64,000 bases of DNA from Schistosoma haematobium (taxonomy: Eukaryota; Platyhelminthes; Trematoda; Strigeidida; Schistosomatidae). Below, one piece after another: positions 54,741 to 64,000 of this stretch. Position numbers and translations under genes: made by a program. The first letter of the stretch is position 1. Each line of letters opens with the position of its first letter. The notes under the pieces were generated by a model. The model was not told where the DNA came from, made no database searches, and was given only the letters and a program-made list of their open reading frames with translations. The stretch lies in contig NC_067196.1 in the NCBI RefSeq assembly GCF_000699445.3, positions 7,621,616 to 7,685,615 of the forward strand, read 5' to 3'.

Positions 54741-55555
54741 TATAAACAAATTATGTTTAGAAGTAATATTTTCTTCTCCTCATCTCTACTCAGTAACAGA
54801 GACTTCCGGGAAAAAAGTACAACTTAGTAAATCAAACCCATCCAAATACATAAAATTAGAAATATACTTACAGTAATGAAAATACATTAAATCTGTTTAT
54901 TAAATTAAACTAACATAAAAGGTTTTGTGGAGTATGACACTTTTCAGTTCAATTTTATCAGTCTCCATTATTGAAGGATTTCAAGCTAATACAAATTACT
55001 TGTACATTTGGTCATAATGTTCTCCCCTAAACAATTATGGTTTTATAGTGTAAGTTATCTTAAAAACTAGAGGTATTTGACTTCATCTACATTTTATCTT
55101 TGTATACTGATTGTATTCAACCATCATTTAACAAAATGATTAGATAAGTGAAATTTGAATAAAAGTTTTAGCATAATCGTAGAACTTATCTGATTGAACT
55201 AAATATAAAAAAATATTGAAAGTAATCAGAATGTTCTTGTTTTTTTCATCTAAGGAATAACTTTTCGCAAAATGTTGACAACTATCCGGTATATATTCTA
55301 CGATAGTGTAGAAAAAATCCATAATATTTTGATGAAATTCTTACAGGCTTTACAAGAATTTGATGCTCATTTTTCAAGAATATATCCAATAATAGGCGGT
55401 ATGTATGATTTAAACGTACTAATGCTAATTTACTTCCATTTAGTTAATATTGGGTATCATATGGATTTTTTCAAGTATGAGACGCCAAAACATGACAGAG
55501 GCTTATGGTACCATATGATATTGTTTAAAAACAAATTGTGCAATGAGTTAGTGAA
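54741..55555. other. AT-rich spacer
   Basis: A possible 51-base exon at about 55347-55397 (+), between TTCTTACAG and GTATGTATG, would encode ALQEFDAHFSRIYPIIG. There is no supporting homology. Confidence 0.35.
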
Positions 55556-55790
55556 CAATAACACCATTGGATGCCGGCTCAGTGGTCCAGTGGGTTAAGC
55601 GTTCGCATGCGAGACCGAAGGCCCTGGGTTCGAACCCCACGAGCAGGATCGTGGATGCGCACTGCTGGGGAGTCTCACAATGGAAGGAAACGGCCATTCG
55701 TTGCTCCCAGGTTTTTGATGGTGGTTCAACATCAATCGGTTCCTGATCTCAATCAAAAACTTTACAGCCTCCTCAACACCTAAACTGATA
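55556..55790 (+). mobile_element. SINE-B sense copy, ATCAATCGG subfamily
   Basis: It starts CACCATTGGATGCCGGCTCA, with box A TGGTCCAGTGG and consensus box B GGTTCGAACCC. The ribozyme is mutated (CUGGGGA; AAGGAAAC). The tail ends CTCCTCAACACCTAAACTGA. Confidence 0.9.
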
Positions 55791-56341
55791 ATTTACTTAT
55801 TTAGTTATTAAATATTGTTGACTAATTTACTCTAAACTAAATCTCATTCTTCTAATTTAATTGTAATAACCTGAGGCTGTAATATTATAGTTTATGACAT
55901 AGCAAACTGTAGATACCAGGATACAAGCTTATGAGTAGTAATGTCCCGTTATATTCCACTAATATGATGACTGAAAGCATGTTTGGTTAAAGTATTGGCA
56001 TTTGTCTGAAATAATCTGATGGTTTTAAAATCGGACTTCTTTACATCATCTTATTTTATCTGGCACTGAATTTCGACAGTAACCGTCAAAACTGGGATGC
56101 AGATACATTTGGTCAACAAGCCGCTAATATGATGGAACTCAAATTCACGACCCCAATACTATCCATAACCTTTCATTTAATTACACAGAAGTAAATCTAC
56201 CAAAGTTGAACAATTAAGTACCTTGACAAGAGACGACAAATTTTATTTAACATGTATTGGAAGTCAACACGATACATTTTAATTCATTAAATTCTCATAT
56301 GTCTTGTTTGTTTACATGATTCTTGATAATTTGATGGAAAA

Positions 56342-56380
<39 letters not shown>

Positions 56381-57289
56381 TAGCGATTTGCAGGTATTAA
56401 TATTGTTTAGGCAATTTTTAAGGCGTGCTCAAACGAATAAATATTCAGATGGCTTAGTTTTATTGTTCTTAAGGATATCTCACAGTGTTCCAAAATAAGT
56501 TTTATATTACCCACTTTGTTATTATTATAGATTTAAATCCTCTGAACAAATCACATTAATTCGAGTGAACTGACTCACAGGCGTTGTGTCTTAAGTGTTT
56601 GAGTGACATTGCAAAAGACATTTAACGTGATACTATGACTATATTTTGATAAGTTTCCTGATTGTACTAAAGTAGGAGATTCTAAACAAACTATAATTGT
56701 GTATTTCAGTGACCTGAAATGTAGTTAATCTAATTTAAACTAAACTTCTATAAAACTTAACCACTCGATAGCTTGGGTTAAGTTTATTCTGTTATAAAAA
56801 GGAATCTGAATGACAAAGCATCAGAACTATTAAATTTAATTTGTCGACATTTTAACGAGACAAATTCTACTTACAATTCTTAAACTATCTTTCCTTACAA
56901 AATATTTAATTTAGCAAGTAACACCATCTTAGTGCCACCCCAATGCATAAAATACATCAAAATAGCAGGGCTTGGCAAGGGAAGTGCGATATCACAAAAA
57001 CGCGGGAATGTTTGGACATTAACAGGCTTTTTCTATCAATTTTGAAAACCGAAAAACTTTTACAAACGTTTTATAACAGACCGACTCGGTACTAGTACAT
57101 TACTTCTCAAGGCTCATTTTCTTTTCAGAAAACGTATTGTTTTCGTTATTTAATAGCAATCTGATAATGAAGATGAAATTTTGGATAGAGTGAAAATAGA
57201 ATCTATATTGAAGCTGAACTGATTGTCTTGTTTAAAACGACATCATTAAAACAATCAAAGATCAATAGATATCCCTTTTCATGTTACCA
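55791..57289. other. Unassigned spacer with (AT)n
   Basis: (AT)n spans 56345-56378. A frame at about 56396-56498 (+) reads LRRAQTNKYSDGLVLLFLRI after an acceptor-like TTGCAG, without further support. 56095-56130 weakly resembles the Smα ribozyme flank. 56900-57290 has higher complexity and may be an upstream part of the PLE that follows. Confidence 0.35.
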
Positions 57290-58020
57290 CAAATTGTATA
57301 TACAAAGTCGCCAAAAAGCAGTTACATTCGTGAAACAGAAAGGATAGTCTTCGTCTAATTAGATTAACATATTGCGAAAATTCTAGGGTCCGACGGATTG
57401 GAAGCACCTAGCAGTGCCATCTCAAGACACACGACACCAAGTCTATACACTGAAGTCTTTCAAAATGGTTAATAAACAATCAAACTCCAACCTTCTGAAT
57501 TTAGCTGAAGAGTCTATGAGTCGATAAAGAAGCAGTAACAAATCTCTCTTTGCCACGGCAACATTACATCCTTCTTATGTAGCGAGTCATTCATTATCTC
57601 AACTCCTTCTGAAAGTTCATTACACCATCGCCACTTTTCCCCAATTCATGACTCACTGATTTTAATTCATATCTTTCATCGTCACCATTAATCTGTTTTC
57701 AGTCACTTCATCACTCCATAGCTGCATGAGTTCTAATCACTATTTCAATGTTCTGGAACTTCACCCCCCAAACTTCATTATTTATCCGAAACAAGATTTC
57801 TGAGAACCTGGTTAACTCTATTATAATCTTTGCGAGATCATGATAGACATATTCATCTGTAATCGCCGTCATATTTATCAGTGTGTCAATATCTGTAATA
57901 CCTTTGATTTTCAAATATTGTAGGTTTTATGCAGCTGATGAGAACCTAACGAAATAAAATGAATAACATATTATTCTGCACCAATGTTTGTTCTTGCTCC
58001 CTTTAATCCTATATTGTTAG
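57290..58020 (+). pseudogene. Penelope-like element family 1 with terminal repeat
   Basis: SSYIRETERIVF (GIY-YIG second strand) at about 57318 and SLYTLKSFKMVNKQSNSNLL in the next frames mark the endonuclease, broken by several shifts. A noncoding stretch (57580-57900) aligns with the minus-strand element at 26.0-26.8 kb. The terminal repeat (57905-58000) with the hammerhead follows. This copy lacks the hairpin insertion found in the 26-kb copy. Confidence 0.75.
57930..57980 (+). ncRNA. Hammerhead ribozyme in PLE terminal repeat
   Basis: Helix I UGCAG (57930-57934) pairs with CUGCA (57976-57980). The core CUGAUGA (57935-57941) is intact. The 57942-57950 segment GAACCUAAC has only a closing G-C pair, so helix II is minimal. 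GAAA (57951-57954) is intact. Helix III AUAAAAUG (57954-57961) pairs with CAUAUUAU (57967-57974) with one mismatch. Cleavage is expected after AUU at 57975. The same architecture, with mutations, is in the repeats at 25.2, 26.1, 4.4 and 5.1 kb. Confidence 0.72.
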
Positions 58021-60469
58021 GCTCACTTCAGACTTCGCAGCCTGGCCCGCCTTTTATTGTTGAATCATGTTAAGGGTTGGCTAGTCAGTTGATACCTTTC
58101 GAAAGTAAGTGTTTTGAAAGCAACAGTGGGTGCTTGAAAGATGTACACAAACCCATACGTTTCCGGAAGCACTACGTAGCTTAAGCCAAAGTGCATCTTA
58201 ACTCAGAAGAGTTCTATACACTAAGAGACATCACTTGACTATCATAAAAACTTTCTTTGCTGAAAAAAAGAATCACACTGCTAATAAAAACTAAGTTCCT
58301 TTAAGTGTCAGTGACGTCTAAATGTACAGCATGGTTGTGTTCATACAAGTAAAGATGTACAGATGGAGGATAATTAGAAGTATTTGACAGTACAAATCCC
58401 ACTGCAAACAATCCAACCTGAGTGAAGTTAACTGATATCCCGCAGCTGAACTTCAGTCTTAGTCAAGGTATATATATTGTATGTGAGATTCGACATCGCC
58501 TTACATGTAACTACTCAGGAGACCACTATAATTTCACATTCAGAACGTAGCCAGTTTTTCATATCAAGATGTAGAGTTCCGGAGTATAAACTGTCAGAAT
58601 AGAATGGCCTTAACAGAAGGAGTTTGACAAATTTTTTTTATTTTATGAGGAGTGGAGTTACTTGTAGCTAAAGGCGTAAAGATACAAACTACGTTCGAGT
58701 AAGTTGTGAAGACTAATATACCACCAATAATGTGTTTTTCCATACCTCTCGAACGCATTTGATATATTTATGCGACTCGACGAAGTCTTAAATAATTTTC
58801 TGAAATCAATATGGATTTAGACGGCAGTGGACTCAAACAGAGTATAATAATACCGAGTATATCCAGAGGCTTCACTGCATTTTGCGCTCTTTTTCCTATA
58901 CTTATTACCGACCAACAAACGAATTCCAAATTTTAGAGAGTAAGCTGTATAATCACCACTAAAATTAAAAACAGTTCTCTCAATGAAAACTTTAGAAAAA
59001 TTGGAATATATAGCAAGAATACACGAATAAGCTTATCTCATAATATATATGGAGATACATATACATAAAAGTATTTTTAGTTCCTAATGAGCCCAATACA
59101 ATCCTTACTAGATTTTTAACCAATAAATTCCAATTTTCAAAGATATTTTCAAGAGCAGTAATAAATTTAAATACCGTATAAACCCAAATATTCATTACGT
59201 TATATAAATGTGCAGTTCGATCATCTATGTCCGTGCAAAATTGCCGAGCTTTGAAGAAATGCGGTTCATCTCCATAATACCGAAAAAAAATATTGACTGT
59301 GAACAGTCAAGTATATGTCATCGTAAAACTGTTTTCGAATTTAAACTCTCAAGTAGAACTACACTCAGCATTTTGACAAAAACAACTCAATAATCAAATT
59401 CATTGGAGCAGTAAGGCACACAAAGTGTCACAAACTTTTAAAAAAAACCATAGGCTCACCTACAGGATCGACGTGGCTGAAATGATCTATGAACGTTCTG
59501 CGATCTAAGAACAGTGATAACTATTTAGGTTACAATCTGAATTATAGATTACCTTTCCATCTGGAGTGGATTTTTTCAAAAGGCTGAAAATAATAATTAA
59601 CTAAGCGAATCAAAGTTACTCGAAGTAGCGTCTATGGGACCCTTCGGACACCATCTTAATCTTAAAACGATAACATCCACATACTTTCATAAATGTGAAC
59701 ACATCTTTAAAGTCCAATATCCAATATCTTCAACAAGAGCCTGTATCAAATAGTTGCATTTTCTTATTGCTGTCTTGGTATGGTTTTAAGTATCTAATAA
59801 TCTTCAGCAATAATCTCTAGTCTATCATAGTTTATCTGCTCGACCTCACTAATTCTAGTCATATGTGGATTCATATATCATGTAGTTTGTGTAAGTGCGT
59901 TTGCCTCAAAGTGTTTGGGTTTCTGGATACCAGCAGCTATCGCATTGCCAGGTAGTTGCAATGTGAAATAATAAGGCTACAATTCGAGCTTTAAGAGGAG
60001 ATAGTTGTTTCAAGAGTAAATACTTAATTTACATAATTGATAACATGTAGGAAGACGGAGTTGAAAGAATAAGAGGGAAACGGAGATGATTCAGAGAAAA
60101 ACAGGACGCAGTTACTAATTATGCACTAATTATAATGGTGATCATTTTTGACACATGCATCAAACGCAGCCGGTCCAAGAGAGAGATAGTAGTTCGTGAG
60201 CGAGTACATGTTTGTCAGATCTCATGAATAGGTCACACAGCGGCCTGCTAAAGGTTTCCGTGCACTGCTTCAGGATTTTATTTCGGATTTTTTTCACATT
60301 TTTGTGACTTTCCTGGGTGAAGAAATTCATGTCTTTTCAATACGTATCCTGTAGTTGGTTGGATATCTCCCAAACCTCCAACTGGCACTAGAGTTCGATA
60401 CAAGTTAGTGATCTACTAGCTGTATGAGCCCTGAAAGGCACCATTTAGGTTATATCGATATCTGGAGTT
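58021..60469. other. Unassigned, higher-complexity sequence
   Basis: Base composition is less AT-extreme than most spacers, and no long frame survives. Parts from about 60000 may be decayed upstream sequence of the CR1-like LINE. No motif could be named. Confidence 0.35.
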
Positions 60470-61578
60470 CACACCAATCAGATGTGGATTGTAATGGAAG
60501 AAGTTATCTGGACACACTTATTACAGTTGTGATGTGAAAACCTTCGCTTTTGATAAGGTTAACCATACATGTCTTGTCAATAAGCTCATACGATTGGGTA
60601 TCAGACCACCACTTCATACCTGAAAAATCGACATTTTAAGGTCAGGGTTAATTTCACTTTATTTCAAGCTATGAAATGTCCCAGTGGGCTCCCTCAGGGC
60701 TCAGTACTAAGACCTCCTGATTTATATAAATGATCTTCCTCGACAGGTATCGTCAGACTTATTACTTTTTGCCGACGACGTAAAACTTTGGAGGGAGATA
60801 CGCAACCGAGACGATATACAGGCACTTCAGGAGGATCTGACTCGACTTCAAAGTTGGGCAGACGATAACGGACTTACCTTTAGCACTTCAAAGTGTAAAG
60901 GTAGTCCATCTGCGATATGTCGTAGACTACAGTTATAACATAGGTAACTGTTCTCTAGTAGTATCCCAAGTAGAAAAAGATTTAGGAGTCTTGGTGCCTT
61001 ACGATTTAAAGTCTTACGCTAACTGTGACAAAAATGCCTTCCGAGCACACCTTGCACTGGTAACATTGAAGCGCACTTTTGGCCAGTTTGACGGAAGAAC
61101 TTTCCATTTAATCTTCAGTAGTTTTATCCGTCCCCACTTAGAGTACGGAAACATAGTATTTCCCCCCTCAGTCCAAAAGGATAAGGATACCCTGGAGCGT
61201 ATCCAACGGCGAGCCACGAAATCAGTTCAAGGACTCAAAGTTAAACCTTACGAAGAGCGCCTCCATTCACTTGACCTTTACCCACTAGAGTATAGACGTC
61301 TTAGAGGTGACCTTCTGATGGCTTATAGTATCCTTAACACTTCTAGGCATCCTCTCAAACACTTACTTAAGCTTAGTTCCAACACTAACCTAAGAGGTAA
61401 CACCCAAAAACTGTACACACAACATAGCGGAACGGACTGTAGACACAACTTCTACTCCTTAAGAGTTGTCAAATGCTGGAATTCGCTGCCGGCCGAGCTA
61501 GTCCAAGCGACTTCTCAGGAGTTCTTTAAGAGGCAACTTGATCTATTCTTAAGGACTAAGGATAGTATCGCACTATGA
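60470..61578 (+). pseudogene. CR1/Jockey-type LINE reverse transcriptase
   Basis: In succession but in changing frames: AFDKVNHTCLVNKLIRLGI (RT block), SGLPQGSVLRPP, then LIYINDLPRQVSSDLLLFAD, DVKLWREIRNRDD with the F-ADD catalytic box. Then LQSWADDNGLTFSTSKCK. From 60991 a 195-codon frame continues with FSSFIRPHLEYGNIVFPPSV, LERIQRRATKSVQGLK and HNFYSLRVVKCWNSLPAELV, stopping at 61576. This order and the WNSLP C-terminus are those of CR1/Jockey-group LINEs. At least two frameshifts (about 60650-60720 and 60900-60990) inactivate it; the endonuclease is not seen upstream. Confidence 0.88.
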
Positions 61579-62160
61579 TTTATTAATTTCTTTTCCTGTT
61601 TTATTGTTAACATACCTAGGTTCCTGTCTGGAGGATTTGGTGATCCCTTGCTACTAGACACGGAAGCCTGTTAAGCGAAAACTTCTTCTATTCTATCCAC
61701 AACCATTTGAACCATTTAAATGACGCATGACACCCTTGTTGTATATTGTGACCTTCAGCTTCCTCCTGACCACCACCCATTAGCTCAAAGGCTCCGCAAA
61801 CCACCATTCTAGTTGATTCTTGTGCGTCTGAATCTCTTATGACCCACGGTTCGTCGTGTCTAACTCAAATTTGGGAGGAACGCTTAATCGATGGTCTCTG
61901 GCATAGTCGTTAGAATTTCTTCTGTAAAATTCTGCCTCAAACTAAAATTACTTTCAATGCTGCTCTACATATCTCTACATTCATATCCCTATGCAAGTAT
62001 TACACCTTAGCTGGGGTGCTACAATTTTTCGGGCATGATGCTGTATTTGTCCAGGTGTTCGTAATTAAGTGCCGCCCGACTTTTTAATAAGCTACTTCTC
62101 GACACTGCAACATTGAATAAAATCAGGGCTTTACCCGGCTTTTTCATCCCCCAGTTTTAG
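61579..62160. other. Probable LINE 3' region and spacer
   Basis: GC content remains high after the CR1 stop. No frame or terminal repeat identifies the end of the element. Confidence 0.35.
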
Positions 62161-62690
62161 CGTTTTGGGAGCTGTGTTATTGCTTTCTCCCTCCTCAGAG
62201 CTCACCCGATGCTTCTTTCTGTTAACAAATACTAGGGTGCTGGCTCGGGTTGTGGCCCTTATTTTTGTGGTTTTGGTCGAGACTGTGTTTCACCACTTGG
62301 ATACGCTTGCTGGGATGGATACCGATGCTTCCAATGAGGATCTTGTGCCCCTTCTCAGTAGTTCCGTCGATGTATTTTTCTACACTGTGGACAAATGTAC
62401 CAGAACCACAAACAGAGGTGATTTAACACAGACTCGTGCACTGCCTGGACGCAGATGTACCACAGCGTCAGTCTGCCTAGCTCTGACAGAAACTACTTTA
62501 ATATTCTTGGTATTTGTTCTAACGAGCTACAAACACGCAACAGACCTATCATTTTCTTGTTATTTCTCCCCACTGGTCAGCTTCACAGCCACCTTAGTAT
62601 GTTTATTTCCCCCACTACTAATTTGCTTGCTAGTCATACGATGAGAAGAATACTAGGTAGGAGTGTGGCCCTGACTATTTAGCTGGCGAC
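62161..62690 (+). other. Open stretch, possibly retroelement-derived
   Basis: A 159-codon frame (62165-62644) starts without ATG; its first Met is MDTDASNEDLVPLLSS, about a third of the way in. It includes VCLALTETTL, loosely like the LTET block of LINE endonucleases, but the flanking residues do not support it. The overlapping frame has SVSLPSSDRNYFNILGICSN. I cannot assign either. Confidence 0.25.
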
Positions 62691-64000
62691 TTAGTAGCAG
62701 TATTTAATTTTAGTGATGCATACTGTGCACATTACCCTGTGGTTCTTTATTTCGCATCATCCGGAGCTTCCTGAATGCCGGTGACCAAATTCAAGAAATG
62801 AAGAGAAATATCGGATTCTAAATCAGCTACTAGTGTTCCTCATGTTATAATCAAGCCAACTCATGATCTACACCAAGATAATGTATGATGATCAAACTTG
62901 CCCAATCTGTTCACAATTTTATATTGTAGATTAAACTTGGTCTGTGTAAAGTTTAGTGAATAAACTGTTATTAGTGTAGAAGTACTTCAAAACGTCAACA
63001 CCCTTCCAAAGTATTTCGCTCCACCCGGATGTCGACGAGCCAACCTAATGCCTTCTAGTACCTAATGCACGAGAGGTATATATAAATCTAGCCTATATAC
63101 TGGTTTCCTGTTGTCTACAAATAGTGTTCACTTCCCGTTTACGAAGAAGTTCATCGTTTAGAGTAACTTGTCAGTAAGATTACGTGGCGCGCTAATTACT
63201 AAAAGGCAAGTATCTTGGGAGATCATAATCACCATTACTTGGTCATCTCCAATGTTCTTATAACATTACTCGTTAAACTGATCATTTTGTAGTTCAATTT
63301 ATTGTGAAAGACAATATAACTTTAAGGTAAAAGCTTTCAAAGTTGCTCCTTTACGATTTCATTCATGATTATTAGGCTTTTGATTTTGTTATTTTCTTAT
63401 GACTCTAGTTCTGAGCTTTCTTGAACTATGAATTATTGCTATAGCATTCTTTATCCACATACTACAATCGAGTATTTGTATACTCAACACTCAGCTTTTC
63501 TCACAATGAATGCTTTTGTTCCATGTTAACCGTTACTGTGACCCATTTGATCTGGTAAGTACTTATAGAAATAAGTGTTGGAAATATGATAATAGTGCCC
63601 CGCTGGTTAAAATTTTTCCCGTGTACCTCCTTCTCATTCGGAAATAGTTAGTATCAGGTCTGCCGTCAGGCACAGATTAAAAGTCTTCCTCATCATTACT
63701 GCGTATTGGCTGCTTAAAATTGTCAACGCGTATTGGTCGGTTATTAGGACAAAAAATTATGTTTGTTGTCTGGATCCTGAGATGCAAATCTGGGTAATTA
63801 TCTGACTGAGTGATGTAGTGCACTGGAAAAGTGACATTCTTCTAGTAATTACTAGGGGATTATTAGTCTGCATTAAACGTTGTCTGAACAGACGGATAAG
63901 TAGTTCGCTGAGTTTTTCTATTTAACCTGTAGCATTAAATAAATTCACGAAGTAAAATATTCTTTTAGTCTTTGATGTTGGTGCTCACTTCATCAATTTT
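62691..64000. other. Unassigned sequence
   Basis: A TATA-like GGTATATATAAATC at about 63075 and GTGAATAAAC at about 62955 are present without other evidence. No frame or known repeat was recognised. Confidence 0.35.

Noticed and set aside
55890..56130. Another Smα copy
   Set aside because: Only short similarity (GGGATGCAGATACATTTGGT) without box B or the conserved 3' region.

Overview
This window is AT-rich, repeat-dense, intron-scale nuclear DNA from a blood fluke, almost certainly genus Schistosoma. The strongest marker is the SM-alpha (Smα) retroposon, a schistosome SINE with an internal tRNA-like promoter and a hammerhead ribozyme, found at nine loci. Fragments of schistosome-type RTE, CR1 and Penelope-like retroelements, GT-AG splice sites and a 39-nt mini-intron agree. 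I cannot name the species from sequence alone.

Host coding sequence is almost absent. The one confident host gene is an arrestin on the minus strand. Two of its exons lie at 23540-23946 and 21172-21234, with in-frame splice sites and the arrestin finger-loop motif; its other exons were not found. A weak candidate terminal exon lies at about 34980-35141 (+). One transposon-derived gene at 7990-9212 (-) carries a FAR1-like N-terminus, a SWIM zinc finger and a RING-like C-terminus, but lacks the catalytic DDE core.

The rest is mobile DNA in nested layers. (1) A tRNA-derived SINE, called SINE-B here, occurs at 24 loci. Its box A and box B are followed by a second hammerhead ribozyme that differs from the Smα one in helix I. 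(2) Smα copies. (3) A single copy of a third element with the same tRNA-like plus hammerhead layout (SINE-C, 30520-30860). (4) Penelope-like element (PLE) pieces of at least three kinds, at 1.2-1.9, 4.3-5.2, 20.0-20.3, 25.2-27.1 and 57.3-58.0 kb; the last has a well-preserved hammerhead. (5) Two RTE-like LINE lineages (A and B) and one CR1-like LINE at 60.5-61.6 kb. RTE-A copies end in (TAAG)n and two have clear target-site duplications. (6) Two LTR-like dispersed families (L1, L2), an unclassified family C and a short repeat D.

Three patterns stand out. Ribozyme SINEs are repeatedly found as inverted composites, and all 17 loci counted read antisense then sense. SINE-B units are also fused head to tail at several loci, as expected if multimeric or circular self-cleaving RNAs serve as templates. 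The arrestin exon carries an unusual Lys/Ser-rich insertion of about 55 residues. Boundaries given for repeats are approximate (about 10-30 bases) unless a target-site duplication fixes them.
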